Below, in pieces: positions 41,489 through 53,634 of a stretch of 64,000 nt of DNA. The stretch's first letter is position 1, and every line of letters begins with the position of its first letter. The notes below the pieces were generated by a model that worked only from the letters and a program-made list of their open reading frames with translations, was not told where the DNA came from and searched no databases. This DNA is from Podochytrium sp. JEL0797 (Eukaryota > Chytridiomycota > Chytridiomycetes > Chytridiales > Chytriomycetaceae), in contig JADGJG010000021.1 in NCBI GenBank assembly GCA_027596195.1, forward strand, positions 1 through 64,000, given 5' to 3'. A program made the position numbers and the translations under genes.

Positions 41489-44400
41489 GTGTTTCCGCAA
41501 AATCCAAACAGATCCATCCGCATGTCAATTGATCGTGTGCGTTCATCAGCCGACTCTAGTCGTCAAATGTACGTTTTCGAATCACTGATTCCAGCTTATC
41601 CCCCTCCGAATCACTCCAACATGTCAACTCATCAACGGCCACACCCGAAAAACAGGCCAATTCACGAGAAGCGCAAAACTGGTTTCTTTGCCAACTTTGA
41701 ATCTATGGCCCTTAGGCTCATGCAACATACTCCTCCTCCGTCACCCCCAAGCCCGGTCACCCAATTCCCCAAAACCCTCATCCGAGAGAATACCAATGTC
41801 CAAACTGGCCACTTGAAAAGAACCGTTCCTCGAGCCGAATCAATGCTTGTCGTTGACAACTTGACTGAACTGACCCAGTTGGACCTGTTTCGGCGTCTCA
41901 AGATCCAGTGGGTCGAAGCCACTTCCAACGGTCTTGACATTGATGCCGAGCACCGTGTCGGCCTTTCCGCGTTTCTCGCTGCCATGAATGGAACGGCTCA
42001 CCTCAAGATTAGTGAACCCGAATCCCTCGACGCGGCGCTCAAATCTTCGGTCCACATTCTCTCCAGCAGTTATGACGTGCATTCTGATGATCCTCACGCT
42101 GCTCAGGTTTGCGTTTCTTTGATTTTCCTTTTCTTTCCATCAAATCGACCTTTAGTTTTCCCTCTAGTTGGGCCTGATTCGCCTCCTCACTGCAGGAATG
42201 TCCCACAACCTCCACAGAGCCGAAATCGTCCGAGGTGCCATGATTCTGCGCGTTTTCTTTATGTCTCGTGGTGGCAGTGCAGTTCGTCTCGAGCTGATTC
42301 GAGTTCTCATCAAGTTTATCGACGCGCGTGTGACGCCTTGCGTTCCTCTCAGAGGATTTCTCAGCGCTGGTGGTGATTCGATGTCGCTCGCTTATATTGC
42401 TGCTTTGATTAGTGGTAGATTCGATGATGTCGAGAAGGCCGCGAAGGGTGAGCAAATTTGTTTTGATATCCGAAATTCGCGCATCTGAAAATTTTCGATC
42501 AGGACCGCGAGGCCAGTTCCTCACTGGAAAGCAGGCTCTCAAACTCGCGGGAGTCGCGAGTCCGATCGTTTTGGAGGACAAGGAGGTTTTGGCCCTTGTG
42601 AAGGGATCGTCATTCTCGTGCGCGATGGCGGCTTCTTGTGTTTTGGAATCGCACGTGAGTTTCGTTTGATACCTCCATCTTTTCGTGAACCAGAATTCAA
42701 CGCTACTTCCGAAACCACAGTCCATCGCGCTCTTGGCTCAACTGTTGACAGCTTTCAGCATCGAGGTGCTTGTTGGTTGTGTTGATGCGTTCGATCCCGC
42801 CGTCGCGAAACCGAGATCCCAACCCGGTCAAACCGAGCTGTTTGAGAATATTTCGCACCTTCTCCGCGAGTCCCAGCTCGTTGGAAAAGACAAATCCAAA
42901 CTGGTTCCTTTGCTCTGGGGAAGAACTCTCCCTCATAACACATCCAGCTCTAGCACAGCATCACAGTGGCTTTGCCCGCTCATTGAATGCCTGACTTCAA
43001 TCACCAAGACGTTGGAAATCGAGATCAATATTGGTGGTACGAATCTCTTTTTTTCGGCGTTTTCGCGTTGTCTTCACGAAAAACATCTAATTTATTTTAT
43101 CAGCCGAAAAGAAGAATGGAGGAACCGAACGACCTCCTTCGGTTGCTGACGCCATGGACCGTCTCCGCCTCCAGCTCTGTAACGCCGGTCGTCTCATTTT
43201 CGCCCAACACTCTGAAATCATCAACCCGGCGTTGAACCACGGCCTGCCTACCAATCTGGCCTGGGGCCCTCCATCGACTGACTTTGGCTTCAAGGGACTC
43301 GACATGTCCATGGCTTCGTATCTTTCTGAACTCGGAGACTTAGCGCTTCCCGTCCAATCCGCGGAACACCAGCCTGCCGCCTCGATGGCCCTCATCTCTG
43401 CGCGAAAAACGGAACGAGCGATTGAGCTTATCCAAATGCTGTGTTCGTGCCTCATTCTGTCTCTGTGTCAGGCAGCGGACTTGCGTGCGCTCGAAAGCGC
43501 CATCAGCGAACGCACACGTGCTGCGATGGTTCGCAGTGTTGATATTCTGAATGTCGTTGAGTCAGACGCGTTGGTTGACTCGTTGATGACTGTTTTTGGT
43601 ACCAAGTTGATCGAGTGCCGTGGCCTCGGGTTCGTAATTGACTAATTTTTAGTTTCCTCCCCAATACTAATTGCGTGCCCTGTATAGATGGTCTGAACGC
43701 GTGGGGGTTGCTGTGAAGTTTGTTTTGGATCACCTTGTCGAGACTTCTCAAAGTGGTATTTGCGGCGACGCTCAAATGGACGCGTTTGGAAAGATGTTGC
43801 GTGAAACTGTTGTCAAGGGGGTGCATCTCGCGCAATTGGATGCGGGCTCTGGACACGGTTCCAAGTATCTATCGTCTTCGTCGAAGCGGATGTACGAACA
43901 CGTGCGCAAGACCAAGAATGTGTACGTGTCCTTCTTGAACCCCCTCTCCCTCGAGGCCTGACCCTATTTTTCGTCATCAACCAGCCACATGTACAAGGAC
44001 GAGGCCATGTCCAATATCGGTCGCATGTTGGACCAAGTGCTGGCTTTTGTTCAAAAACGCGAGGAACTCGATGTTGTCTTGCTCGACTGTTTCGCTGGGA
44101 TGGAATCGGGGCGCGTTACCGCTTCGAATTCGGATGACCACGAGTTCTTGAAAGTCGAAATCCCTTCGTCGGTGACGCATAGTCCATCTGCGGCCAAACC
44201 CAGCCTTCTCAACGCTCCTGCGTATACGGGATCTGCGCCTCTGACCATTCCTCGCTCTGTATCCGTCGACATCGATTCGCTGAATGCCGACGCGAACTCG
44301 GTCGCCATTGTCGGAATCGGCCTGCGTTACCCCGAAGGAATCGAAACAACTGACGCGTTTTGGGACATGCTTGTCAACGCCAAAGATTTGATTACCAACA

Positions 44401-47400
44401 TCGACCCCAAAGTGCGCCAATCATTCAAGAACGCGTCGCCTTCCATTCGCGGAGGCTGGCTGTCGAAGGAGATGGTGGAAGAGTTTGATTGCACTATGTT
44501 TGGATTATCGCCAACCGAGGCGAAGTTGATGGATCCACAGCATCGAATCGTATTGGAGACTGTTTACAGCGCTTTGGAGGATGCGAACATTCCAGCGGAT
44601 TCCCTGAGGGGGACGGACACCGGTATGTAAAGTTGCGAATCTCATTGGGATTTTTCTGAGTCGTCCGGCTGTTTTCCCAGGTGTGTTCATGGGATGTCGA
44701 CCAACTGGACACGACGTTCGCGCCCGCGACTTGTACGGAGATGGTGCCATTCCAAGGCACACCGCGACAGGAGCCGATCTGGCTTTGTGCGCGAACAGAG
44801 TTTCTTTCTGGTTGGATGTACTCGGTCCCAGTTTCTCTTTGACGTCGGCTTGCAGCACTGGAGGAGTTCTGTTTGATTTGGCGATTCGTTCGGTGCTGCA
44901 AGGGCAATGCAAGACTGCTCTCGTCGGAGCCATGTCGATCATTTCTCATGAGACCACGTTCTCGATTCTGGAGGCCGCTGGTAATACCTGTTCTCGCCAA
45001 AATTGCACTTCTAACACACACATCTTTCAGGTATCCAAACTGTTGATGCTGGACGATGCGCTTCGTATGATAAGGATGCGGATGGATACGTTCCTTGCGA
45101 GTCTAGCGTCGTATTTGTTATCAAGCGGCTCGATGAGGCCGTGAAGAATGGCGATCGAATCGTGGCGACCATTTGTGGAGTTTCTAATCGACACAAGGGG
45201 AAGGAGGGTCTCGGTATCACGTATCCCTGCCGCGAGGCCAACACCGCCGCCATCAACCAGTGTCTTTCTGAAGCCAAGTGGAAAACAGACGACGTTGACT
45301 TCATTGAGGCACATGCGACTGGAACCAAGGTAAAGGATCGTTGAACTTTGCGTGGAGTTTCTAATTCCTCGAGTTTGGCAGTCCGGTGACCCTATCGAGT
45401 CTGCTGCCATCGCACAATCGTTTGTTGGACGAAAACGGTCTTCTCCACTCCTCATTGGCGCTGTCAAGTCCATTTTGGGCCACACAGAGAACGTTGCGGC
45501 GCTCACCGCCATCGTAAAAGTTGCTCTCGCCATGAGCGCGAACGCGATCCCTCCGACTCTTCTCGATCCCAAGAGGCTGAATCCCGCTGTCGACAAGTCC
45601 TTCAAAACGATCCCGGCCATTATTCCAACCTCGTCGGTCCCGTGGCCACAACAACAAGATCAAGACAAGAAAGCGCTTGTGTTGGCCGCTGGTCTTGGCG
45701 GTTCCGTTGTCGCTCTTGCTCTCAAATCACCACCGTCCTCGGCCCTGAACGTCTCTCCTTCCGCGGCTACGCGTGTTCTGACCATTTCAGCGACCAGTGC
45801 CGGATCTCTGTCTGCTCTTCGTGATTCTTATGTTGCTCTGATTTCCAATACCCGGGAGGATGAGATTGCACGTCTTGCGGTTTCTTCCAACTTGGCACGT
45901 CAGCACATGCGCTTGCGTCTCGCGATTCCAGCTGGCACCAAGGAGTCACTCTTGGCTACGTTGAAGAAATGGGCGCCAGCTAAAGCTGCGAAGAAGCAGC
46001 CCATTGTCTTTGTTTTCCCGGGCCAAGGGTCGTTGGACCTTCAAGCCTGCGCTGCTATGTTCAAATCCGTCGCCCCCTTCCGCGACGCGATCAAGGTGCA
46101 TTATTCTCACCTTTCTAATTTTTTTCTGTTCAATTCTAACAAATTTCTTCAACAACAGGAATGTACGGATGCGTTGACGAAAATTGGCCTTCCCGTTTCG
46201 ATCCTTGAACCAGTTTTCAGCGGCGCAACGGAAGTTCGCGGCGAATACGAGCAGGCTATTCTCTTGATACTCCAATACTCGATCGCCAAGAGCTTGATGC
46301 AAGTCGGTATCAGACCAAGCTGCGTTGTTGGCCATTCTTTTGGAGAGATTGTGGCCGCTACGATCGCGGGTGCTCTTACGCTCGAAGCTGCACTGGTTCT
46401 CACCCACGAACGCCACAAGCCAATGCTCCAACCCGGATGCAGTGGTTTTATGACTTCCATTTTCGCGTCTCTCGACGTGGTTCAGAGAGCCATCGCTGAA
46501 AGTGGTGCGGAGGTGGATGTCGCAGCCCACAACGGGACTGGTCTGTTCGCCATTTCCGGCTCCGAGCCTGAGGTCGGCAAGGTTGAAGCCGCTCTTTCGA
46601 CTGCTGGAGTTCAGTTTCGCCGACTGCCCAACATCGTTGCCTTCCACTCCCGTCGCGTCACTCAAGCGGCTCTGTCTTTCCAGGATTCCATGAAGGACCA
46701 ATACACCAGGGGGGCTCTTGAGATTCCCCTTGCTTCCTGCCTAACCAGCGAAATTTCGCCTATCAACTCGACGATTCCGTTGATTCACTGGGTCGACCAC
46801 ATCACCCATCCAGTCCTGTTCGCCCCCACCATCATCACCATTGACGGCGAGTTCAAGAACGCGATTTACATCGATATCGGCGCCGGCTCAATGAGTTCGC
46901 TGGTGAGACGTCATCTTGCCTTCCCTGGTTCCGATAGGCAATATCTTGCTGCGCTTTCTATGCTCCCGTCGCTGTTGGCTAGTCTTTACATTCGTGGTGT
47001 CGATATCGATTGGGCGAAGCTTCACGGAAACATCCTTTCCCGCTCTTCCATGTCTGCGCTACCTCTCTACGCGTACTCTCGTGTGCCTGTGTGGGACGAT
47101 AAAGTCGGACTCTTTGCCCCGGGCAAGGAGGTCGTTCATCAAATTCCCAGGCGATTCGCTTCCACTTCTGCGCCCAAGTCCAAGATTGTTCTCGTTGGGG
47201 TCGGTTTGAGAATGCCTGGTGGTGTTGAGTCGCTGGATGACCTATGGCGTGCGGTGAATGCCGAAAGTGTGGCTCCAGGATCACTTCCGTCGGATCGACC
47301 TCTGTTCCTGTATGAGGGAAGTCAGAAGGTCAAGGGAAACTTTTTGTCGGATGCCTTCCAGATGGATTGCAAGCGATTTGGAGTTTCGGAGGAGGAGGCA

Positions 47401-50400
47401 TGGCTTACTTCGCCGCGGTTGCGTGTTCAGTTGGAGACGGCTTGGAAAGCTGTCGAATCCGCCAACATCATTCCCTCCGAGGTTTCTCCGTTTAGATGTG
47501 GCGTATTCACCGCGAACTCTGGAGGGTCGAATGACTTGTATTCCAACCACATCATGACGAGTGAGCTTCTGAACGACCGGCAGATGACTCAACCATTGGG
47601 GCTGTTTGTTCCGGAAGAACCGTTTTACATTGCTGAGAAGGTGCATCTCTCGTTGCTTTTTCGCATTTGCTCGAGTCGCTGATTTCTCTCGTTTTACAGC
47701 TTGGGTTCAAAGGAGTATGCACGTCAGGAACTAACGGATTCTGCGACTCTGCACTTGGCATGCTTCAAACTGCGTCGGACGCGCTGCAGTCGCACCGCAT
47801 CGACGTCGCTCTGTGCAATACAGTCAATCTGTACGAAACGGGTGGGCATTTACGCACTTCTATCCCCTATCGTTCCATGGCCGGTGGAGCTCTTGGAGAA
47901 GGCGCTATATCCGTTGTCCTCAAACGTTACGAGGATGCTGTCCGCGACGGGGACGAAATCCACGCGATTCTCGGGGAACCGCTCTGTATGGGCTCTCTGG
48001 AGCTGTCGGATCTCCGTTCCACGAACTTGGCACAAGCGTTAGACCAAGCCGGCCTGCCTCCAAAAGCACTCGATCTCCTTCTCTGGGGTTCCCATATCTC
48101 CAAAGCGGAGGATGCCGAAGCGTACGCGAAAATGGGTTTCGACTCCCTGCAAACATCGACTGCAATCATGACATTCGGCAAAATCTTCGAGGTATGAGTC
48201 TGGGATGTCGTTTGTTTCAGGTTCCAGCTAACAAATCCCCTCTATTTTCCAGCTACAAGGACTGTTCGGTCTCGCTGCGGTGTCTCTCATGATGAAGCAT
48301 GGCAGAATTCCTCCGTCCTCGCCGTCCCTTTCCCGCATCATGTTTTCGCCAAAACAGCAATCTTTGCTGAATTTCGAAATTGGCGGTGTTCCTTCTTGGT
48401 CGCGTCGATCTGACGGAACTCCGCGAAACGCGGCGCTTATGCTTCCCGGTCGTGCGAGAGCGGCCTCCAGCATTATCCTCACTGAAGGCGGTTCGGACCC
48501 TGTTGGGTCGAAACAGCCAACGATGTATCTGTTGGTCGTGTCTGCGGATTCTATCAAGTCTTTGGCCGCCATGTGCACCAACTACGCGAACGCCGTGTTG
48601 AGCGCGCCGAACCTGGCGGCATTCTGCCAAACGTCGAGATTGGGGCGTGTTGGGCTTGATTTCAAGGTAATTTACGCTCGAATATAAGGTGATCAGACGT
48701 TTGTTGTTGACGCAGTTTCTATAAGGTTGCTGTGTACGGGCGCTCTGCTTCCGAGTTGAGCTCGCGTCTCAAAACCGTTGATTTCCGTCAAGTTCAACTC
48801 TCTGCTTCGATTCGCTCAGTCGTTGTCGTTTCTGAGACGGCCGTTGCCCTTGACGAGATCCACGGCAAGTGCGGGCTGAAAGAAGTGCACAGTCTGTCCT
48901 CCTGTGATGGTATCCAGAGCGTCGCAGCAATTTTGGCAGCCCTTGGCCTTGCGGAACCCATCGTGACTGCTTCTGCAGTCCAGAATTCCAAGGACAGTTT
49001 GGTGGTTGTTGCTGGAAGCGATTCCTTCTTTGCTGGTGTCGTGTCAGCAATATCTTCTGACGGCCTTGCTGTGAACGTTTCCACCATGTCCTCGGTTGAG
49101 GAGCTGTTTGCTGCTTTCTACCCCTGCTCCTCTCAAACGCGTTTCGCGGGTTTCGACAACATCACCGAATCGATCGCACATGGCTCTGCGTCATTGCCGA
49201 GTTATGTCTTCGACAGACATGCGGTGACTATGCCATTTCTTGAGGGGCGAGATCTCAACGCACTCGTTCAACCGAAGAATGTGATGCCAGTCACGTTCAC
49301 CGGTATGACGGACGCGATTCCGCCAATGATTCGATCACTCGTCTTTGGAGACAACGAGTGGATGCTTGATCACAAGCTCCGCAACGGAAAAATCATTCTG
49401 CCCGGTGCTGCGTTGGTGAACATGTCCTTGGAGGCCTTGACCAAGTCCGCCGTTGTAACTTCCCTCTCGTTCTTGCGCCCTGCGTATATCCAACAAGACA
49501 TGGAGTGCGAGTTTGTCGTTGTTCCTGCCGCTTTCGGAAACACTTTCACCATCTCTGTTGGAGGTTCCATCCACTGCTCCGGTGCATTCTCCCTTCTTCC
49601 GACACGCGTATCTCCCGCGTTTGAAAATATCGACACCCAACTTGTTGGACTGCTTGCTAGCGGATCTGCCTTGGACCCCATTTCTTGGTACGAGACTGGC
49701 GAGAGCGCGATTAAGTATGGCCCCAATTTCCAAAACGTTGTGTCGCTCCGCGTGTTCGATGACGAGACTGCTTTGGCGCGTGTCGAGCTCCCGGCTGACG
49801 TTTCTGGTACCTGGATCGTCCACCCTGCCATGTTGGATGCGTGCTTCCACATGATGGCGGTAGTTTCGTCGGATGGTTCGCTTCCCGTGCGAGTGGAGGA
49901 TATTTGGGTCTCGGACGCTGTGAGAAGTGGCGAGTTTCCACGATCAGTGTGGTGCTACCGCCAAAAGGTGGATATTGTTGGAGAAGCGACGAGAAGGCTC
50001 CGTGGCAACCATCTCAGCATTTATGACGCCTCAACGGGAGTCTGTGTGATGGTCGTCGGGTCGTTGGTTGTTCAGTTGCCGGGCTCGGAGTCTTCCGCGA
50101 CTGAAGAGGCGGACTCTTCGCTTGTGTGGGTAAACAAGTGGGCTGCGGTGGAAATTCCGGAAACCAAGGAAGCGCAAACGATTTGGTTGCTCGTTGGTGA
50201 CAACACGGACGTCATTGCTGCGCTTTCGTCGAGCAACACATTTTCGCGCGTTATCGGTGGGATGGAGAACGTGGCAGACGTGATTGATTCTACTCCCTGG
50301 GCTGAGTGGAGTGAAGGTGAGAAGCGGTTGTGCTTTTTGGTTACTTGGAGAATCTCTAACTTTTCAACAATCAGGTGGCGTCTCGTCTCTGCAAATCGTC

Positions 50401-53400
50401 TTCTGCGGAAACATGGTTTCCGCTCTCAACGTTTCGACTGGGTCCGAATGGTGGAAACACGGCGGTTATCCTCTCTTCATGCGTGTGTGGAACGAGGTCA
50501 ACTCCAGACGCGTCAAAACCATCGAGTCCATTTCTGCCGTCATCATCACTCCGGGTCTTATGACTGCCGACGGTGCAGTGTCAAGAGATTCCGCACTCAC
50601 CGGATTGATGCTCAACATTCGCGTCGAACTTCGCATGTCTGCCAAGGTGCTCTACCTGGACTCGGCCAACCTCGGCGCGTCTCTCCAACAAGCTGTTTCC
50701 ATCTTGAAGCACCCGCAGAACTACGAATCTGGCTCCTATACTTTGTCTGGCTCGAGACTCGAGAGCCAGTCCTACAATCCGCTTCGCGATGCTCCAAGAA
50801 GGCAGAAGCGCGAGAGCACCATGTCGATTCTAATCACGGGAGGCGTCGGCGGTTTGGCCATGGCCCTTGCGATGCATTTCCTTTCGCAAGGCCACAGTGT
50901 GACTCTCGCTGGTCGAAGAGGAGTCTCCGATTCTTCAGTTGAATCTGCGTTGAAGGAGGCTTCCAGCGATCGCGTGCAGTACATCCAATTGGATGTGAGC
51001 GACGCAGTCGCAGTTTCTTCTGCGCTCAAGAGCGGACGGTTTGACGGGATCGTGCACTCGGCTGGTGTGCTGGAGAATGGTCTCTTCAGCAATGTTACCG
51101 ATGCTGCCCTCAAGAAAATCGGCCAGCCCAAGGTGGAAGGCGCGCTGGCGATTCTCTACGGACTACCGGACGACAAGCCTTGCACTGTTGTGTTCACGTC
51201 CTCTGTTGCCGCGGCCATCGGTTCCTTTGGACAAACTGGGTATGTCCTGGCCAACACCGTGATGGATGGATTGGCATTGGAATACTCGAACACGCGGCCA
51301 AACCTCTGCGTGCGGTCGGCCCAACTCGGACTTGTCGATGGAGTGGGAATGGCCAATGACGCAGCCGACTCTCACACCAGCGGGGAAGTGACCATTAGCA
51401 AGGAGGATACGGTTGACATTCTTGCGTCGATTTTGCAAAATCCGTTGGGCTTCCCTCCTTTAATCGTCGCTGCGCCACTTGGAAAGTTTTTCAAATCCCT
51501 CGAGGTTGCGCCCAAGCTGAAGGTGGTAACTGCTGCGAGCAAGGATGAAATCGCTGCCTTCATTTCCGAGACGATGATGTTATCGATGGGATTCGACGAA
51601 GCACCTGACGGGGGTGCCAGATTCTCCGATCTCGGTGTGGACTCGATCACGTCAGTGTCCCTTCAGCAGAGTGTGGTGGAAAAGTTTGGAGTCATTGTTC
51701 CACTTCTGGACCTGTTCCAACTGACTCCCGACACGTTGGCCGATCAAGTCTTTGACCTGATTATGTCCGCCGTTGAGAACCAAGAAGCCGCTGCCGACCA
51801 AAGTAATGAATTCAATTCCTCTTTTTTCTCACGCGATTCTAAGTCAAGAAATATTTTAGCTGTTCCGCGCGCGGTCTCTGAGGAGCTTTCTTCAGATGCA
51901 ATCACTTCTGCGCGTTCATTCCGGGGGGGCATTGACGAACTGAGTGAGTGAAGCCTCGATTGCCACGGACGACAACTAATTGAACTTTGGAATGAAACAG
52001 TGGTCAAAAACGATATCCACACCGTGACTGACATGTTGGCTCACCACGTCTCTGTCAGACCATTGGCGCCTTTCATTCAGCTCTCCGCATCTACACAAGA
52101 CTTCATCTCCTTTGAAAAGTTCAACAAGCTCTGCGACTCTGCCACCCATGTCATTTCCAAGGCATTTGAAGGCGTAGCCATCGACCCGGCGAACCCTCCC
52201 GTGGTTGCAATTCTTTCTGGGACGTCCCCGGAGGCTATGGTTACTACCGCAGCGGTTTGGAAGCTAGGTTGGATGACAGCCATGCTGAACCCGCGCACGG
52301 TACTCCCATTGTTGATTCGGCAAGCCCAAGCGGTCACGATTTCGGCCGTCATTGTGTTTGACGAACGCGACATTCCGGCTGCAACAACTGTTGCTGGAAC
52401 ACTCGCCGCGCCAATGCTTAATATCACGTCCGAGATTCTCTCCGCCAACGATGGCAAGCCTTCGGCTGCTTCTTTGCCCGTCACTCGCGAAACCCCTCTT
52501 TGCTTCTTGTTCTCTTCTTCTTCTGTTGACGGAACTTCCATCAAAGCCGCCCGTCTCACCCACTACCAGGTCCTCGAAAGCTGCAAGACACGCGACCTGT
52601 TGTGGCAAGCACCTACGGGCGAAGGCCGGGTTCTAGCTTGGCTTCCTTTCTCCCACGTCATCGGGTTGATTGTTGACTTCATCAACAACGGGATCTGCTC
52701 TGGTATGACATTGTGCCTCCGACCGTCAAGAGAGCACCCTGCGACCCCTGATTTCCTGCTTCAAGACATGCAGCAAGTCAAACCGACGTTGATGTATACG
52801 GTTCCGTGGATGTTGGACTGTTGGGTGTCACGATTCCAGAGCAACCTCGATGGAATTGACGCGTTGCGTGGGATGAAGGCATTGATTGCTGGTGGTGCTC
52901 CATTGACCCCAACAACGCGTCAGTTCTTGGTCGCGAACGGTGTTCGAGTGATGGAAGGAATGGGTGCGACCGAGGCCGCAGGGACTATTTTGACTGCCAT
53001 TCCAAGATCTATCGAAAGTGGTCCGCCGAGGGATGAGGAAGGTTGGATGGCCCCGATGCCTGGATTTGGTGTGGCAATCGAACCGGTGCCGGGATGGGCA
53101 AGCGAATTCGGTCAACTGACAGTCACTGGTCCGTCGATTTCGAGATACGTTGTGTCGGCACGTTCTGGGGAGAGCTGTGTGGGCTTGACACCCAGAAACC
53201 TCTTGGCTGATGGAAACGTCTTCCGCACTGGTGACATTTTCGAGAGGAGAGTCGTCAGTTTGGGTGAGGGATCCGAGTTTGAGGAGTTTCGTTTCGTTTC
53301 CCGCTCCGACGATGCCGTCATGTTGAGCACGGGCTTCGCTGTCGCCCCTCGAATGCTCGAGGAATATCTCGTTTCTCACTTTGAGGAAGTCTCTGCGGCC

Positions 53401-53634
53401 TGTTTGTTGAGCGACTTGGCCGGAATCCCTCGTCTCGTCCTCCAATTCACGTCTCCGCCCGTTCCATCTGCTGTCGACGTTTTGAAGAAGATTTCAACGG
53501 CAATCCACAAGTGTGCTCCGGAACTTCAACTGAAGGAAGCGGACTTGGTGCTGTTGGGCTCTGAATTTGCAATGCCCAGAAGCCCAAAACAGACTATCTT
53601 GCGTGGACTGTTGCGGTCGAAGTTGTTTGCCTGA
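41489..53634 (+). CDS. Fusion megasynthase: ammonia-lyase-like domain + type I PKS + AMP-ligase
   Basis: Seventeen exons: 41489-42106, 42168-42447, 42503-42654, 42694-43033, 43104-43629, 43688-43921, 43985-44622, 44681-44980, 45031-45329, 45382-46095, 46159-47640, 47700-48191, 48253-48666, 48726-50316, 50375-51802, 51860-51943, 52001-53634. All junctions keep frame, giving 11,226 nt or 3,741 residues. Domain order (approximate residues): Pro-rich leader 1-115; PAL/HAL-like 120-760; KS 820-1245 with Cys987, His1124, His1163; AT 1335-1640 with GHSFGE (Ser1427) and an AFHS motif usual for malonyl-specific ATs; degenerate KS 1708-2160; DH 2330-2620 (His2379, Asp2534); KR 2840-3040 (Ser2969, Tyr2983); ACP 3080-3160 (GVDS, Ser3117); AMP-ligase 3198-3741. 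No ER, methyltransferase, thioesterase or reductase domain was found. A single polyketide-making enzyme is inferred. The exact start is uncertain (ATGs at 41489, 41522, 41624). RNA evidence for one transcript is lacking. Confidence 0.82.
41850..44150 (+). other. PAL/HAL-like (MIO ammonia-lyase fold) domain, catalytically degenerate
   Basis: Homology is clear from VTPCVPLRGFLSAGGDSMSL (42331-42390; PAL has GSISASGDLSPLSYIA here), NAGRLIFAQHSEIINPALN, GLPTNL, DFGFKGLDMSMASYLSEL, VQSAEHQPAASMALISARKT and LCQAADLRALE. The Ala-Ser-Gly that cyclises to the MIO group is Ala-Gly-Gly (42366-42374, residues 273-275). The YGVxTGFG loop with the catalytic Tyr has no counterpart in the SSSYDVHSDDPHAAQ stretch before the exon 1/2 junction. 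The QDxYxxR motif is replaced by a Ser/Thr-rich segment (PHNTSSSSTAS). The fold is kept while the chemistry is apparently lost. Confidence 0.8.
44301..46905 (+). other. Ketosynthase and acyltransferase domains of the PKS
   Basis: KS starts at SVAIVGIGLRYPEGIETTD. The active-site segment is LTSACSTGG (Cys987) instead of the usual DTACSSS; the histidines are in EAHATGTK and KSILGHTEN, so the Cys-His-His set is complete. AT starts at IVFVFPGQGS and contains VVGHSFGEIVAATIAGAL and IVAFHSRR. These are the only apparently functional elongation and loading domains in the protein. Confidence 0.85.
47180..48660 (+). other. Second, degenerate ketosynthase (KS0)
   Basis: It begins KIVLVGVGLRMPGGVESLDD and follows a KS layout (GEGAISVVLKRYEDAVRDGD). 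The segment aligned to the nucleophile is VCTSGTNGFCDSAL, with Gly at the Cys position (about residue 1871). The first His motif reads LLLWGSHISKAEDAE in place of EAHGTGTxxGD, and the second, GKIFELQGLFGLAAVSLM, lacks GHT. Condensation is therefore not expected here; decarboxylation or a structural/chain-length role is possible. Confidence 0.75.
49180..51780 (+). other. DH, KR and ACP domains of the PKS
   Basis: DH: DHKLRNGKIILPGA (His2379, one residue longer than the standard HxxxGxxxxP), KYGPNFQNV, and HPAMLDACFH (Asp2534). KR: SILITGGVGGLAMALA, FTSSVAAAIGSFGQTGYVLAN. ACP: FSDLGVDSITSVSLQ with the phosphopantetheine Ser3117. The set would give reduced, unsaturated (ene) units and no full reduction. 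Confidence 0.82.
52001..53631 (+). other. C-terminal AMP-binding (acyl-AMP ligase-like) domain
   Basis: ANL-family motifs: FSSSSVDGTSIKAARLTH (A3-like, atypical Gly content), LAWLPFSHVIGL, ALIAGGAPLTPTTRQFL, MEGMGATEAAGT (A5), NVFRTGDIF (A7), SRSDDAVMLSTGFAVAPRMLEEYL (A8) and PRSPKQTILRGLL with the A10 Lys. It follows the ACP directly, with no condensation or second carrier domain. It could activate a free acid for transfer to, or release from, the PKS; the direction is unknown. Confidence 0.8.

Noticed and set aside
49335..49850. 171-codon open frame on the minus strand
   Set aside because: Antisense to the DH domain of the PKS, which has catalytic motifs in the plus frame.
52000..53634. 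Separate stand-alone acyl-AMP ligase gene
   Set aside because: No genomic ATG at its start, and exons 15-17 join it to the ACP with correct phase at both introns. It is kept as part of the fusion unless RNA shows otherwise.
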